64,000 bases of DNA from Halomicrobium urmianum (GTDB taxonomy: Archaea > Halobacteriota > Halobacteria > Halobacteriales > Haloarculaceae), in the NCBI RefSeq assembly GCF_020217425.1, contig NZ_CP084090.1:2418001-2482000 (forward strand). Reading direction: 5' to 3'. This document shows, in pieces, positions 43,918 through 53,549 of the stretch (the first letter of the stretch is position 1; each line of letters opens with the position of its first letter). A model generated the notes under the pieces. It searched no databases. It had not been told where the DNA came from and worked only from the letters and a program-made list of their open reading frames with translations. The position numbers and the translations under genes are program-made.

Positions 43918-43953
43918 ATGACCGAACGGACGGGTGATGAGCCGTGGAACTGA
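43918..43953 (+). CDS. 11-codon leader ORF overlapping the topA start
   Basis: ATG at 43918 opens an ORF reading MTERTGDEPWN and stopping at TGA 43951-43953, 10 nt into topA. The TATA-like GGCTTTAGG (43884-43892) is centred about 30 nt upstream, so a transcript would begin at or just before this ATG, as haloarchaeal leaderless mRNAs do. Ribosomes finishing this ORF would be positioned at the topA GTG. Translation is inferred from layout only. Confidence 0.4.
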   Translation: MTERTGDEPWN

Positions 43954-46433
43954 TCATCACCGAGAAGGAGAACGCGGCCCGGCGCATCGCCGAGATCCTC
44001 AGCGAGGGGACCGCGGAGGCCGAGCGACGCAACGGCGTCAACGTCTACCGCTGGGGCGGCAAGCGCTGCGTCGGCCTGTCGGGCCACGTCGTCGGCGTCG
44101 ACTTCCCGCCGGAGTACGCCAACTGGCGGGACGTCGAGCCGGTGGAACTGGTCGACGCCGACGTGACCAAGGAGCCGACCCAGGAGAACATCGTCGCGAC
44201 GCTGCGCGAGCAGGCGCGCAAGGCGGAGTCGGTCACCATCGCGACCGACTACGACCGCGAGGGCGAGCTCATCGGCAAGGAGGCCTACGAGCTGGTCCGC
44301 GAGGAGACCGACGCGCCCGTGGATCGGGTGCGGTTCTCCTCGATCACCGAGCGCGAGGTGCGGGAGGCCTTCGCCGACCCCGACGAGATCGACTTCGACC
44401 TCGCGGCGGCCGGCGAGGCCCGCCAGACGATCGACCTGGTGTGGGGCGCCGCGCTCACGCGCTTTCTCTCGCTGTCGGCGCGGCAACTGGGCGACGACTT
44501 CATCTCCGTCGGCCGGGTGCAGTCGCCGACGCTGAAGCTCATCGTCGACCGCGAGCGGGAGATCCAGGCGTTCGAGCCCGACGACTACTGGGAGATCTTC
44601 GCGGACCTGACCAAGGACGGAACGGCCTTCGAGGCCCAGTACTTCTACGACGACGACGGCAGCGAGGCCGAGCGCGTCTGGGACGAGGACGCCGCCGACG
44701 CGGCCTTCGAGGACCTGCGGAGCGCCGACAGAGCGACCGTCACCTCCGTCCGCCGGCGGACCCGCACCGACGCGCCGCCGGAGCCGTTCAACACCACGGC
44801 CTTCATCTCCGCCGCGGGGTCGCTGGGCTACTCCGCCCAGCGCGCCATGTCGCTGGCCGAGGAGCTGTACACCGCCGGCTACATCACCTACCCGCGGACC
44901 GACAACACCGTCTACCCGGAGGACCTCGACCCCGAGGCGCTGCTGGACTCGTTCGTCGGCAGCCGCCAGTTCGGCGACGACGCCGAGGCGCTGCTGGAGC
45001 AGGAGGAGGTCGTCCCCACCGAGGGCGACGAGGAGACGACCGACCACCCGCCGATCCACCCGACCGGCGAACTTCCCTCCAGCAACGAACTGGACGAGGA
45101 CGCCGCGGAGGTGTTCGAACTCGTGGTGCGGCGGTTCTTCGCGACCGTGGCCGAGCCCGCGACTTGGGCGCACCTGCGCGTCGTCGCGGAGGCCGAGGGC
45201 CGGACGATGAAGGCCAACGGCAAGCGCCTCCTCGAGGAGGGGTACCACGCCGTCTACCCCTACTCCAGCGCGGACGAGACGTTCGTCCCCGAGGTCGAGG
45301 AGGGCGAGGACCTCGCCATGAGCGACGTCGAACTCGAGGCCAAGCAGACCCAGCCGCCGCGCCGGTACGGCCAGTCGCGACTCATCCGCAAGATGGAGGA
45401 GATGGGGCTGGGGACGAAGGCGACCCGCCACAACACCATCGAGAAGCTCTACGACCGCGGGTACATCGAGGGCGACCCGCCCCGGCCGACCGCGCTGGCC
45501 GACGCCGTCGTCGAGGCCGCCGAGGAGTACGCCGATCGCGTCGTCAGCGAGGAGATGACCGCCCAGCTGGAGCGGGACATGACCGCCATCGCCGAGGGCG
45601 AGGAGACCCTCGACGAGGTCACCGACGAGTCCCGCGAGATGTTAGAGCGGGTGTTCGAGGAGCTGCGGGCCTCCCGCGAGGAGATCGGCGACTTCCTCCA
45701 GGAGTCGCTGAAGGCCGACAAGACCCTCGGCCCCTGCCCCGACTGCGGCGAGGACCTCCTCGTACGCAGCTCCCGCCACGGCTCCTATTTCGTCGGCTGC
45801 GACGGCTTCCCGGACTGCCGGTACACGCTCCCGCTGCCCTCGACCGGCGAGCCCCTCGTGCTGGACGAGGTCTGCGACGAGCACGACATGCACCACGTCA
45901 AGATGCTCGCCGGCCGGGACACCTTCGTCCACGGCTGCCCACGCTGCGAGGCCGAGAAGGCCGACGAGACCGACGACGAGGTGATCGGGACCTGTCCCGA
46001 ATGCGGTGAAGAGCACGGCGGGGAACTCGCCATCAAGCGCCTCCGCTCGGGCTCCCGACTGGTCGGCTGTACGCGCTACCCCGACTGCGACTACTCGCTG
46101 CCGCTCCCGCGCAACGGCGACGTCGTCGTCACCGACGAGGTCTGCGACGAGCACGACCTGCCCGCGCTGGAGATCCACGACGAGGAGGACGACGACGACC
46201 CGTGGGAACTGGGCTGTCCCATCTGCAACTACGCCGAGTATCAGGCCCGCAACGCCGTCGACGACCTCGAGGACCTCTCCGGCATCGGCTCCGCCACCGC
46301 CGAGAAACTCGAAGCCGTCGGCGTCGAGGACCCCGAGGACCTGACCGAGGTCGACCCCGGCGACGTCGCCGCCAACGTCCAGGGCGTCAGCGCCGACCAG
46401 ATCGAGGACTGGCAGGCGGAACTCGCCGACTGA
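43944..46433 (+). CDS. topA: DNA topoisomerase I (type IA)
   Basis: TopA relaxes negatively supercoiled DNA by cutting one strand. The 829-residue protein has the Toprim domain (MELIITEKENAARRIAEIL, then TIATDYDREGELIGKEAY with the DxD-type acidic pair) and the catalytic Tyr316 in GYITYPRTDN. Three topoisomerase zinc-finger repeats follow (CPDCGEDLL, CPECGEEHG and CPICNYAEY regions), and a C-terminal helix-hairpin-helix (LSGIGSATAEKLEAVGVED). The start codon is GTG 43944, which matches the family N-terminus. A short upstream ORF overlaps it. Confidence 0.96.
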   Translation: MELIITEKENAARRIAEILSEGTAEAERRNGVNVYRWGGKRCVGLSGHVVGVDFPPEYANWRDVEPVELVDADVTKEPTQENIVATLREQARKAESVTIATDYDREGELIGKEAYELVREETDAPVDRVRFSSITEREVREAFADPDEIDFDLAAAGEARQTIDLVWGAALTRFLSLSARQLGDDFISVGRVQSPTLKLIVDREREIQAFEPDDYWEIFADLTKDGTAFEAQYFYDDDGSEAERVWDEDAADAAFEDLRSADRATVTSVRRRTRTDAPPEPFNTTAFISAAGSLGYSAQRAMSLAEELYTAGYITYPRTDNTVYPEDLDPEALLDSFVGSRQFGDDAEALLEQEEVVPTEGDEETTDHPPIHPTGELPSSNELDEDAAEVFELVVRRFFATVAEPATWAHLRVVAEAEGRTMKANGKRLLEEGYHAVYPYSSADETFVPEVEEGEDLAMSDVELEAKQTQPPRRYGQSRLIRKMEEMGLGTKATRHNTIEKLYDRGYIEGDPPRPTALADAVVEAAEEYADRVVSEEMTAQLERDMTAIAEGEETLDEVTDESREMLERVFEELRASREEIGDFLQESLKADKTLGPCPDCGEDLLVRSSRHGSYFVGCDGFPDCRYTLPLPSTGEPLVLDEVCDEHDMHHVKMLAGRDTFVHGCPRCEAEKADETDDEVIGTCPECGEEHGGELAIKRLRSGSRLVGCTRYPDCDYSLPLPRNGDVVVTDEVCDEHDLPALEIHDEEDDDDPWELGCPICNYAEYQARNAVDDLEDLSGIGSATAEKLEAVGVEDPEDLTEVDPGDVAANVQGVSADQIEDWQAELAD

Positions 46434-46517
46434 GCTGAACTCTTTTCCGGGGACGTCTGTTGCCACTCCGGCACATCTTCAGTTGAGAACCAGTGGTGGT
46501 GACAGCATCAGTTGTTC

Positions 46518-46940
46518 CTAGAACCCGATGTGTGAGGTAGAGCTCGGGCCGTCGTCCTCGTCGTCGCCCGCCTCGCGCTCGCCCTCGTGCAGGAAGTCGT
46601 AGTCGCCGTCGACGAGGTAGACGGTCCCTTCGTCCGTCTCGATGTCGACGTCGGGCAGGGTGGTGTCCGCGGCCGGACCGTTGTCGCAGTAACCCGAGCA
46701 GCCGTCGAACAGGGACCCGTGGCGGGGGCAGATGATCTTGCCGTCGCGCATCGCCGCCCCGCGACCCGTATCCAGGCGCTGGTTCTGGTGGGTACAGCGG
46801 TTGAGCCACGCCTCGACGCCGTCCTCGCAGGGCACCAGCAGCGCCTCCTCGGCGTCGCCGCGCTCGTTCGTCGCAGTGAACAGCCACGACCCCTCCTCGC
46901 GGACCGTCTCGACGCTCGTGAGTTCCGTGCGGCCGGCCAT
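46518..46940 (-). CDS. Rieske [2Fe-2S] ferredoxin-like protein
   Basis: The 140-residue soluble protein has the Rieske cluster ligands Cys49-x-His51 (RCTHQNQRL) and Cys71-xx-His74 (ICPRHGSLFD), with two more cysteines in GCSGYC (81 and 85). Such small Rieske proteins carry electrons for oxygenases or serve as stand-alone redox adaptors. The acidic C-terminus (about 120-135) is disordered. The start is ATG 46940. A perfect 20-bp palindrome (47020-47039) lies 80 bp upstream and may control it. Confidence 0.88.
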   Translation of the reverse strand: MAGRTELTSVETVREEGSWLFTATNERGDAEEALLVPCEDGVEAWLNRCTHQNQRLDTGRGAAMRDGKIICPRHGSLFDGCSGYCDNGPAADTTLPDVDIETDEGTVYLVDGDYDFLHEGEREAGDDEDDGPSSTSHIGF

Positions 46941-47008
46941 ACCCGTTGCAAGCGCCGTCCCGGACAAAGAGCTTCCGTCGGGTTCGAGCAGACCGTTGCC
47001 CGCTATCG

Positions 47009-47039
47009 TACTTCTGAGTATGATACTCTAGAGTATCAT
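47009..47039. promoter_or_regulatory. 20-bp perfect palindrome with a second half-copy, candidate operator
   Basis: Positions 47020-47039 read ATGATACTCTAGAGTATCAT, a perfect palindrome. The word TACT-N3-GAGTA occurs twice with 15-bp spacing, at 47009-47020 and 47024-47035. It lies in the 334-bp divergent spacer, 80 bp upstream of the Rieske gene and about 235 bp upstream of the Usp gene. The spacer otherwise holds an AT-rich segment (about 47155-47190) that is a likely Usp promoter. The binding protein is unknown. Confidence 0.7.
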
Positions 47040-47274
47040 TCTCGCAGTTCCCGACCTCGCCAGGGTGCGAACTGGAGACCCCGAACGGCGGATCCATCAT
47101 CGGTCGACAGGGATTCGACGCCCGAATTCTCGACGTATAGGCGCTCAACGACCATTATAATTGATATCGGTGTCGAAAATATTTGCGTTCTGGTAGGTCG
47201 TAGTGTAGAGTAGACACCGCCCGGTCGCGACCGCGCCGTCGAACGTCGTCGCGGCCGCGCGGGCACCTCCCACC

Positions 47275-47835
47275 ATGTCCGTAGAGACCCCATCCGCACA
47301 GGCACAGACCGGAGCCGTCGACCGCGTGGTCGCCGCGGCGGCCAGCGAGGACGAGGCCGCCGTGCTGAGCGAGACCGTCAGCGCCGTCGCCCCCGGCGCG
47401 ACCGTCCACGCGCTGTACGTCGTCGACACCGCCGCAGAGATGGACCACTTCGACCCGGTCGTCGAGCGCGCCGAGCGCCGCGGCGAGGCCGCCGTCGACG
47501 CGCTGGCCGAGGCGCTGGCACCCGACCACGACGTGGTCCGGCACTTCCGCTACGGCGGGCCGGGCGAGGAGATCACCGCCTACGCCGCCGACCACGACGC
47601 CGACATGGTCGTGGTCGGCAATTACCGGCGGACCGGACTGGACCAGCTGAAACACGGGGCCAGCGTCGTGGGGACGGTTCGGCGGCGCGCCGACGTACCC
47701 GTGCTGGCCGTTCCCGTTGGAAGTGACAGTACAGAAGAGCAGAAACGTTCTCTTACACGCTCTCAGCGTCGGACGACCTTTTTGCTTCGACCATCTCGCT
47801 CTACAGTGACATCTGGGAGAACAGTCAGCCACTGA
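47275..47835 (+). CDS. Universal stress protein (UspA family) with an abnormal C-terminus
   Basis: The 186-residue protein contains one Usp domain (about 15-150) with the ATP-binding-type pattern VVGNYRRTGLDQLKHGASVVGTVRRRADVPVLAVP near its end. Usp proteins normally stop within a few residues of the VPVLAVP strand. Here the frame runs on for about 36 basic residues ([19 protein letters not shown] and beyond), the last 24 codons of which are antisense to the end of the convergent Mrr-like gene. The tail looks like read-through into acquired DNA after loss of the native stop. Confidence 0.8.
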   Translation: MSVETPSAQAQTGAVDRVVAAAASEDEAAVLSETVSAVAPGATVHALYVVDTAAEMDHFDPVVERAERRGEAAVDALAEALAPDHDVVRHFRYGGPGEEITAYAADHDADMVVVGNYRRTGLDQLKHGASVVGTVRRRADVPVLAVPVGSDSTEEQKRSLTRSQRRTTFLLRPSRSTVTSGRTVSH

Positions 47836-48812
47836 ACGACTGTACTCGCCCGACGCTGGACACTCGATTCAGAGAGCGTCGTCTCCGAAGCCATAATCCC
47901 ACGGACGTCGTCGTAGCCCAGTTCGCCGTTTTCACCGAGATCCGCGTAAATTCGCTGCACGATCTCGACGTTTCGAATCGCGTCCGCCAGGAGTGCCGTC
48001 GCTGAGGTCTCGTCCCCACTGTCGTGGAGCGCTAGATACTCGACGCCGCCTCTCGTCAGTCCCCAGCGCCGAACCTCGCGATTGTCTACGATTTTCGGTG
48101 TATCTTTGTGAACAAATCCCAGTAGCCAGCCCGCTGTGCCGTACAGGTCAGCGTGACGGGCAGCGAACGATTCGCCGAGTTCAGTATTGACGTAGGACGT
48201 GATCTTCTCTTTCGACCCGTCCGTGGCATCGATAGCCCGAAGGAAGAGCCGGAGCGTCTCGAAGCTATTGGCTAGCGGGACTTCGTTAGACGGGACCACG
48301 TCCTCCTGTTCTGGTTTCTCGAACGCCTGCCAGAATTCCGGCGCTGTTTCCAGGCCGGCACTCGTCTCCGTGATCCCGATACCGCTGTCCACCATGATCC
48401 CAGCGAGCGTTCCGCCATCTACGAGACAAAGTTGAGCGTCATCGGCCTCCTCAACCGCTGGGCCGGTAAAAGAACTCGACGTGATGTACGTGCCAATTTG
48501 GTGGTCGCCGCGTGCGAGAGCCCCTCGAAATCTCTGTAGCGAACCGAGTCCAACGGTGTTTCCCTCCGAATATTGCTTGACCTGCACACCGAGCCACGCT
48601 CGGATAATTCCCTCATCGATAATCCCCTCGATGTCGATCCCCTCGTCTTGCCGGAACGCGGTGACCTCCAGAGACTCCGTGTCCAGACGACGAACCAGAA
48701 CCATCTTGCAGAGAACTTCGAACTGGTCCGGCGACACCTCGTAGATCCGGTCCTGGAGGTGATCGTGCATCGCGGCTGCCTGCATAGCGCACGCGTCAAT
48801 ACGCGGCCGCAT
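47763..48812 (-). CDS. Mrr-like restriction endonuclease family protein (solitary)
   Basis: The 349-residue protein has a PD-(D/E)xK-type nuclease core near its N-terminus: the segment [10 protein letters not shown] with Asp60 followed by GVQVKQY with the QxK pair (Gln77, Lys79), then LQRFRGAL, the Mrr_cat layout. The rest (about 180-349) is helical and ends in a winged-helix-like domain. No methyltransferase or specificity subunit lies nearby, so a type IV enzyme against modified DNA or a defence orphan is possible. Base composition is visibly less GC-biased than neighbours. Alternative starts are ATG 48785 and 48770. Confidence 0.8.
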   Translation of the reverse strand: MRPRIDACAMQAAAMHDHLQDRIYEVSPDQFEVLCKMVLVRRLDTESLEVTAFRQDEGIDIEGIIDEGIIRAWLGVQVKQYSEGNTVGLGSLQRFRGALARGDHQIGTYITSSSFTGPAVEEADDAQLCLVDGGTLAGIMVDSGIGITETSAGLETAPEFWQAFEKPEQEDVVPSNEVPLANSFETLRLFLRAIDATDGSKEKITSYVNTELGESFAARHADLYGTAGWLLGFVHKDTPKIVDNREVRRWGLTRGGVEYLALHDSGDETSATALLADAIRNVEIVQRIYADLGENGELGYDDVRGIMASETTLSESSVQRRASTVVQWLTVLPDVTVERDGRSKKVVRR

Positions 48813-48879
48813 AAGCGTTCGTCTGAACTCCGGCCGGACCGCAATCGCGCTGCAAGTGCTTGGCTACCCTTCCGAAGCG

Positions 48880-48886
48880 GTTATAC
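48880..48886 (+). promoter_or_regulatory. TATA box of the GGGP synthase gene
   Basis: GTTATAC lies 24-30 nt upstream of ATG 48910, predicting a leaderless transcript. Confidence 0.55.
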
Positions 48887-48909
48887 GCCCCCGCCAGAGT
48901 CACTCCGTT

Positions 48910-49623
48910 ATGAGCACGTGGGCGGACTGGGATCACGTCGTGAAGATCGACCCGGACAAGAGCCTGGTCGAGGGCGAGACGTTCGAGGACGTCTGCGAGA
49001 CCGGGACGGACGCGCTGGAGATCGGCGGGACGCTGGACGTCACCAGCGAGAAGATGGAGCGGGTGATCGACGCCTGCGCGAAGTACGACGTCCCGCTGTA
49101 CCAGGAACCGTCCAACCCCTCGGTCGTCGTGGAGGACGAGGCCGTGGACGGCTACCTCGTCCCGACCGTCCTCAACGCCGGCGACCTCGCCTGGACGACG
49201 GGCTTCCACAAGGAGTGGGTCAAGACCAGCGACGTCGACTGGGACCGGACGACGACGGAGGCGTACGTCATCCTCAACCCCGACTGCAGCGCCGCCCAGC
49301 TGACCCAGGCCGACACCGATCAGGACGCCGACGACGTGGCGGCCTACGCCGAGATGGCCGAGCAGATGCTGGGCCAGGAGATCGTCTACGTCGAGTACTC
49401 GGGTACGCTGGGCGACCCCGAGAAGGTCCGGGCCGCCCACGAGGCGCTGGAGGAGTCGACCCTGTTCTACGGCGGCGGCATCCGCGACTACGAGTCCGCC
49501 CGCCAGATGGGCGAGGTCTCGGACGTCGTCGTGGTCGGTGACCTCGTCCACGACGAGGGCGTCAACGCCGTCCGCGAGACCGTCGAGGGGGCGGCCGACG
49601 CGGCGGCGACGGCCGAGCGCTGA
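48910..49623 (+). CDS. Geranylgeranylglyceryl phosphate synthase
   Basis: GGGP synthase attaches geranylgeranyl diphosphate to sn-glycerol 1-phosphate, the first committed step of archaeal ether-lipid synthesis. The 237-residue TIM-barrel protein has [75 protein letters not shown] and [12 protein letters not shown], which hold the phosphate- and prenyl-binding loops. ATG 48910 has a TATA box at leaderless distance; the longer frame from 48856 is rejected for that reason. Confidence 0.94.
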   Translation: MSTWADWDHVVKIDPDKSLVEGETFEDVCETGTDALEIGGTLDVTSEKMERVIDACAKYDVPLYQEPSNPSVVVEDEAVDGYLVPTVLNAGDLAWTTGFHKEWVKTSDVDWDRTTTEAYVILNPDCSAAQLTQADTDQDADDVAAYAEMAEQMLGQEIVYVEYSGTLGDPEKVRAAHEALEESTLFYGGGIRDYESARQMGEVSDVVVVGDLVHDEGVNAVRETVEGAADAAATAER

Positions 49624-49776
49624 GCAGCCCCGTTCGTCACAACGGCGGACGAGCAGTTTCCGTCTGACGCACTCCACCAGAGGTGTGCGCGGATAATTTT
49701 ACCTACATTTGGACAGAACCATCCTCTAGAGACCGGGCACTGGGGTCGGGGGTCGGCCGTGCGCTCGGCGAGGACA

Positions 49777-51041
49777 ATGACGCGCGAGACCGGAGACAGA
49801 TCGCGAACGGGGGAATCGGAGACGAACGGCGGGGGGACGCCACACCGCACGGGGCGGCGGGCGTTCCTGAAGGCCGGACTGGTCGGCCTGGGCACCGTCG
49901 CCGCGGGCGGCCGGGCCGTCGGCCGCGCGGCGGCCGTCGCGAAGGACGACTACAACCTGGCCCACGCGCTCCAGCAGTCGCTGTACTTCTTCGACGCGAA
50001 CGAGTGTACACCTACTACGGCGAGGGCGACGAATCGGTCGAGGGCTTCCCGCCGGACGAGGAGCCCATCGACCCCTACTTCGTCGAGGCCCGGGTCGAGA
50101 CCGACTCCTCCGAGATCGCCGAGATCGAGGCCTTCGTCGACAACGTCGCGATCCACCCGCCGCGCTTCGAGGACGGCCTGAGCGTCCGGTACTACTTCGA
50201 CGCGAGCGGCATCGACGAGCCGGAGGGACTGACGGTGGACGTCTACTACGACCAGACCGACGCGCAACCCGGACAGGCCGCTGAGGTCGTCGGGCCGGGA
50301 CCCTACGACGAGTCCGGGGACGTCTACTACGTCGAGTTCGACTACTCGGGGATCCAGATCGCCGGCTAATACGGACTGACCGTCGCGCTCAGCGACTACG
50401 CGAACGCCAGCCTCGACGCCAGTAGCGACTGGAGCTTCCAGGGGCTCGACGACGAGCGCGCGAAGACGGAGTACGTGCCGGTCTACGTCGACGGCGAACT
50501 CGCGTTCGGCCGCGAACCCGGCGGTGACGCGCCCGACGAGACCGCACCCGCACCTCCGACGCCGCTCTCGGTGACCGGCATCGGCCCGACCGCGATCGGT
50601 CTCTCCTGGAGCGCGGTCACCGACGACGGCTCCGGCATCGAGCACTACGCCATCTCCGGCGACGGAATCCAGCGGACCACCGTGCCCGCGGGCACGACCT
50701 CGACGACGCTGGAGATGCTCTCGCCGGCGACCGACTACGAGGTCGCCGTCCGGGCCGTCGATGGCGCCGGCAACGGCTCCGAGCTGGCGACGGGGTCCGC
50801 GACGACCGCCACAGTCGAGGACGGCCCCGACCCGCTCGACGGGACCGAGCCGACCGACCCCGACGAAGACGGCGTCTACGAGGACCTCAACGGCAACGGC
50901 GAGACCGACTACTCCGACGTCGTGCGCTACTTCGACGAGATCGACGGCGAGTACTTCGCGGAGAACGCCGAGTACTTCGACTTCAACGGCAACGGCGAGG
51001 CCGACTACAGCGACCTCGTCGCCCTGTTCCAGGCGGTGTAG
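49777..51041 (+). pseudogene. Remnant of a GH9-CBM3-FnIII-dockerin cellulase, catalytic domain deleted
   Basis: The gene starts at ATG 49777 with a Tat signal (GRRAFLKAGLVGLGTVAAGG). It reaches the first GH9 helix (DDYNLAHALQQSLYFFDANE, up to about 50004), then jumps in another frame to a linker and a CBM3-like module (about 50070-50518: DPYFVEARV, VRYYFDASGI, VYYVEFDYSGIQI, WSFQGLDDE). That module is interrupted by TAA at 50367-50369. A fibronectin type III domain (about 50544-50815) and a dockerin-like pair (DLNGNGETDYSDVV and DFNGNGEADYSDLV, about 50860-51041) follow. About 400 residues of catalytic domain are missing. It cannot encode an active cellulase. Confidence 0.85.
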
Positions 51042-51117
51042 GCGGGACGACGGTGGGGGAGACCGGACGCGGACCGCGTTCGGAGCCCGGTTGCGACCTG
51101 GCCGCCGTTCCGCCCCG

Positions 51118-53322
51118 TCAGAACACGAACCGCTCGACGATTCGGCGGAGGGGTCCGGGCCGTTCCGATTCCCGGGGCTGGATCTGGATCGCGGTGCAGT
51201 CGACGGTGTCGACGATCCGGTCGGCGGGGCGGCCGAACAGGCGGCCCCGGAGCCGGCCGCCGTCGGTGCCGATGACCAGCACGTCGGCGGGGTCGGTCAG
51301 GTCGACGAAGTCGCTCGCCCGGTCGTCGGACTCGACGACCGATCGCTCGACCGGGACCGAGCACAGCCCCTCCAGCTCCGCCAGGTACTCGTCGATCGTC
51401 GCCCGCTGGGCCTCGGTCGCGTCGGCGTCGACCCGGTAGACGAGGTCGATCGGCGAGCCCGTCTCGCTGGCCAGCGCGTTCGCGACGGCGATCTTCTGGG
51501 GGTCGAAGGGCCCCCGGTCGGCGACGACCGAGACTGACTCGACCTCGGCGAGGTCCCGTTCCTCGACGAGCAGGACGTCGCAGGGCGCGTTCCGGGTGAT
51601 CCACTCAGTGGTCGATCCGAACAGGGAGGCGTACAGCGGTTCGTCGGTCCGCTCGACGACGAGGAAGTCGGCGTCCTCGTGGGCGGCGAAGTTGACGACG
51701 GCGTGTTTCGTGTCGTGGCTGACGATCTCCCCGTAGTGGACGGGAACGTCGAACTCCTCGGTGAGGTCCGCCGTCCGGCGCTCGAACTCGACGTCGGCGG
51801 CCGACTGCACCTCGGAGGCGTGTTCCAGCGGCTCCTGGTCTGGCACTTCGTCGAACTGGACGACGGTGACAGAGCCGTCGTTCTCGCGGGCGATGTCGGC
51901 CGCGATCCGCAGGAGCGACCGCTCGCGGGCCTCGCTCGTGTCCTCGGTGATCGCGACCAGCACCTCGTATCCGTCGACGTCCTCGAACAGCGACCGGGTG
52001 CGCTCGACGGCCTGCCGGCCGACCGAGCGGCGGACGACGTCCGTGGCGGCCCCCTCACGCTCGACGCGGTCGCGGGCGTAGTAGAAGTACCACAGGACGG
52101 AGCCGACGGTGATGACGGCCGCCCCCACGAGCGGGACGGTCCCCATGAAGCCGATCAGCAGCAGGCCGCCGAGGATGCCGAGGATCTGCGTCCACGGGTA
52201 CAGCGGCGACTCGAAGCTCGGATCGTAGTCGGCCGCCCCCTCGCGGAAGGCGATCACGGCACCGTTGACCAGCGCGAACACGACGATCTGGAAGGCGCTG
52301 GCCAGTTTGGCGATGTCGGAGACGGGGACGAAGGCGATCAGGAAGAGCATGACCGCGCCCGTGAGCGTGATGGCCCGCGCGGGCGTCCCGAACCGGTCGT
52401 GGACCTCGGTCAGCGACTCCGGGGCGAGGGCGTCGCGGGCCATCGCGAAGGGGTACCGCGACGAGGAGAGGATGCCGGCGTTGGCCGTGCTGATCAGCGC
52501 CAGCACCGCGGCCAGGATGATGGCGACGACGCCCGGCCACGCCAGCGCCGCCTCCGCCGCGTCGATCATCGGGACCGACTCGCTGAGGCCGCCGGGCTCG
52601 GTCACGCCGACCATCACGACGACGATCAGCACGTACAGCAGCGTCGTGACACCCAGCGACGCGAGGATCCCCAGCGGGAGGTTGCGGTCCGGGTTCTCGA
52701 CCTCCTCGGCGACGCTGGCCACCTTGGTCACGCCGGCGTAGGAGACGAACACGAAGCCCGTCGCCGCCAGCAGGCCGGTCGGCCCCTCCGCGAAGAAGTT
52801 CCCGTAGCTCGCTGCGTTCGTCGCCGGGAGGCCGCCGACCACGAACCACGCCATCGCCGCGAGCATGACGACGACGATGCCGACCTGCAGGCGGCCGGTC
52901 TGCTTGGCGCCGACGATGTTCACGACGATCAACAGCGCCGCCAGCGCCAGCGCGACGGGCGTCTCCGGCAGGTCCGTCAGGTACAGCAGGTAGGGGATCC
53001 CGCCGACCAGCGCCAGCGCGCCCTTGAAAGAGAGCGAGAACCAGGTGCCGACGCCGGCGATCGTGCCCAGAAGCGGCCCCATCCCGCGCTCGATGTAGAT
53101 GTACGTCCCCCCGGCCTCTGGCATCGCAGTGGCCATCTCCGACTTCGAGAGCGCCGCCGGGAGCACGAGCAGGCCGGCCAGCAGGTACGCCACGATGACG
53201 GCCGGGCCCGCCATCTTCAGGGCCAGCCCCGGGAGGATGAAGATGCCGCTCCCGATCATCGCGCCGATCGAGATGGCGATCACCGCCGGCAGGCCGAGGT
53301 CCCGTTCGAGTTCCTTCCCCAT
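51118..53322 (-). CDS. APC-family amino-acid permease fused to two Usp domains
   Basis: The 734-residue protein has an N-terminal amino acid-polyamine-organocation transporter of about 12 helices (1-430), with the first-helix motif AISIGAMIGSGIFILPG and FVFVSYAGVTKVASVAEEVENP. Two cytoplasmic Usp-like domains follow (about 455-590 and 595-715, the second ending VLVIGTDGGRLRGRLFG). Fusions of this type are known in haloarchaea and may let nucleotides or stress modulate uptake. The substrate is probably a neutral or cationic amino acid (inference). A palindrome and TATA-like element lie about 230-260 bp upstream. Confidence 0.92.
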   Translation of the reverse strand: MGKELERDLGLPAVIAISIGAMIGSGIFILPGLALKMAGPAVIVAYLLAGLLVLPAALSKSEMATAMPEAGGTYIYIERGMGPLLGTIAGVGTWFSLSFKGALALVGGIPYLLYLTDLPETPVALALAALLIVVNIVGAKQTGRLQVGIVVVMLAAMAWFVVGGLPATNAASYGNFFAEGPTGLLAATGFVFVSYAGVTKVASVAEEVENPDRNLPLGILASLGVTTLLYVLIVVVMVGVTEPGGLSESVPMIDAAEAALAWPGVVAIILAAVLALISTANAGILSSSRYPFAMARDALAPESLTEVHDRFGTPARAITLTGAVMLFLIAFVPVSDIAKLASAFQIVVFALVNGAVIAFREGAADYDPSFESPLYPWTQILGILGGLLLIGFMGTVPLVGAAVITVGSVLWYFYYARDRVEREGAATDVVRRSVGRQAVERTRSLFEDVDGYEVLVAITEDTSEARERSLLRIAADIARENDGSVTVVQFDEVPDQEPLEHASEVQSAADVEFERRTADLTEEFDVPVHYGEIVSHDTKHAVVNFAAHEDADFLVVERTDEPLYASLFGSTTEWITRNAPCDVLLVEERDLAEVESVSVVADRGPFDPQKIAVANALASETGSPIDLVYRVDADATEAQRATIDEYLAELEGLCSVPVERSVVESDDRASDFVDLTDPADVLVIGTDGGRLRGRLFGRPADRIVDTVDCTAIQIQPRESERPGPLRRIVERFVF

Positions 53323-53549
53323 CGTTACCTCCGCCGCCGGCGGTCGCCGTCGCTACCGGGTCGCTCCGGTGGTCCGATTCCGCCGGCGGCTCCGTCGAGA
53401 GGTGTCGTATAGCAGGTCATGGTGGGTGGAGCGTCGGTCGCGGACAGTCGAGTCCGGCGACGCCCGGACGCCGAGCGGTGGCCGTCGATCGCCGTTGGCC
53501 GTCCAGTGGTCGCCGCTGCCCGTCGCTATCTGAACTCTTCTTCCGGAAC

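Noticed and set aside
50860-51041. Dockerin-like repeats taken as evidence for an active cellulosome
   Set aside because: The gene is broken and no cohesin domain appears anywhere in this window, so a working complex cannot be claimed.
53323-53541. Possible small gene in the 200-bp leader upstream of the permease
   Set aside because: No frame with coding-type third positions or start signals was convincing; it is treated as leader and promoter DNA.
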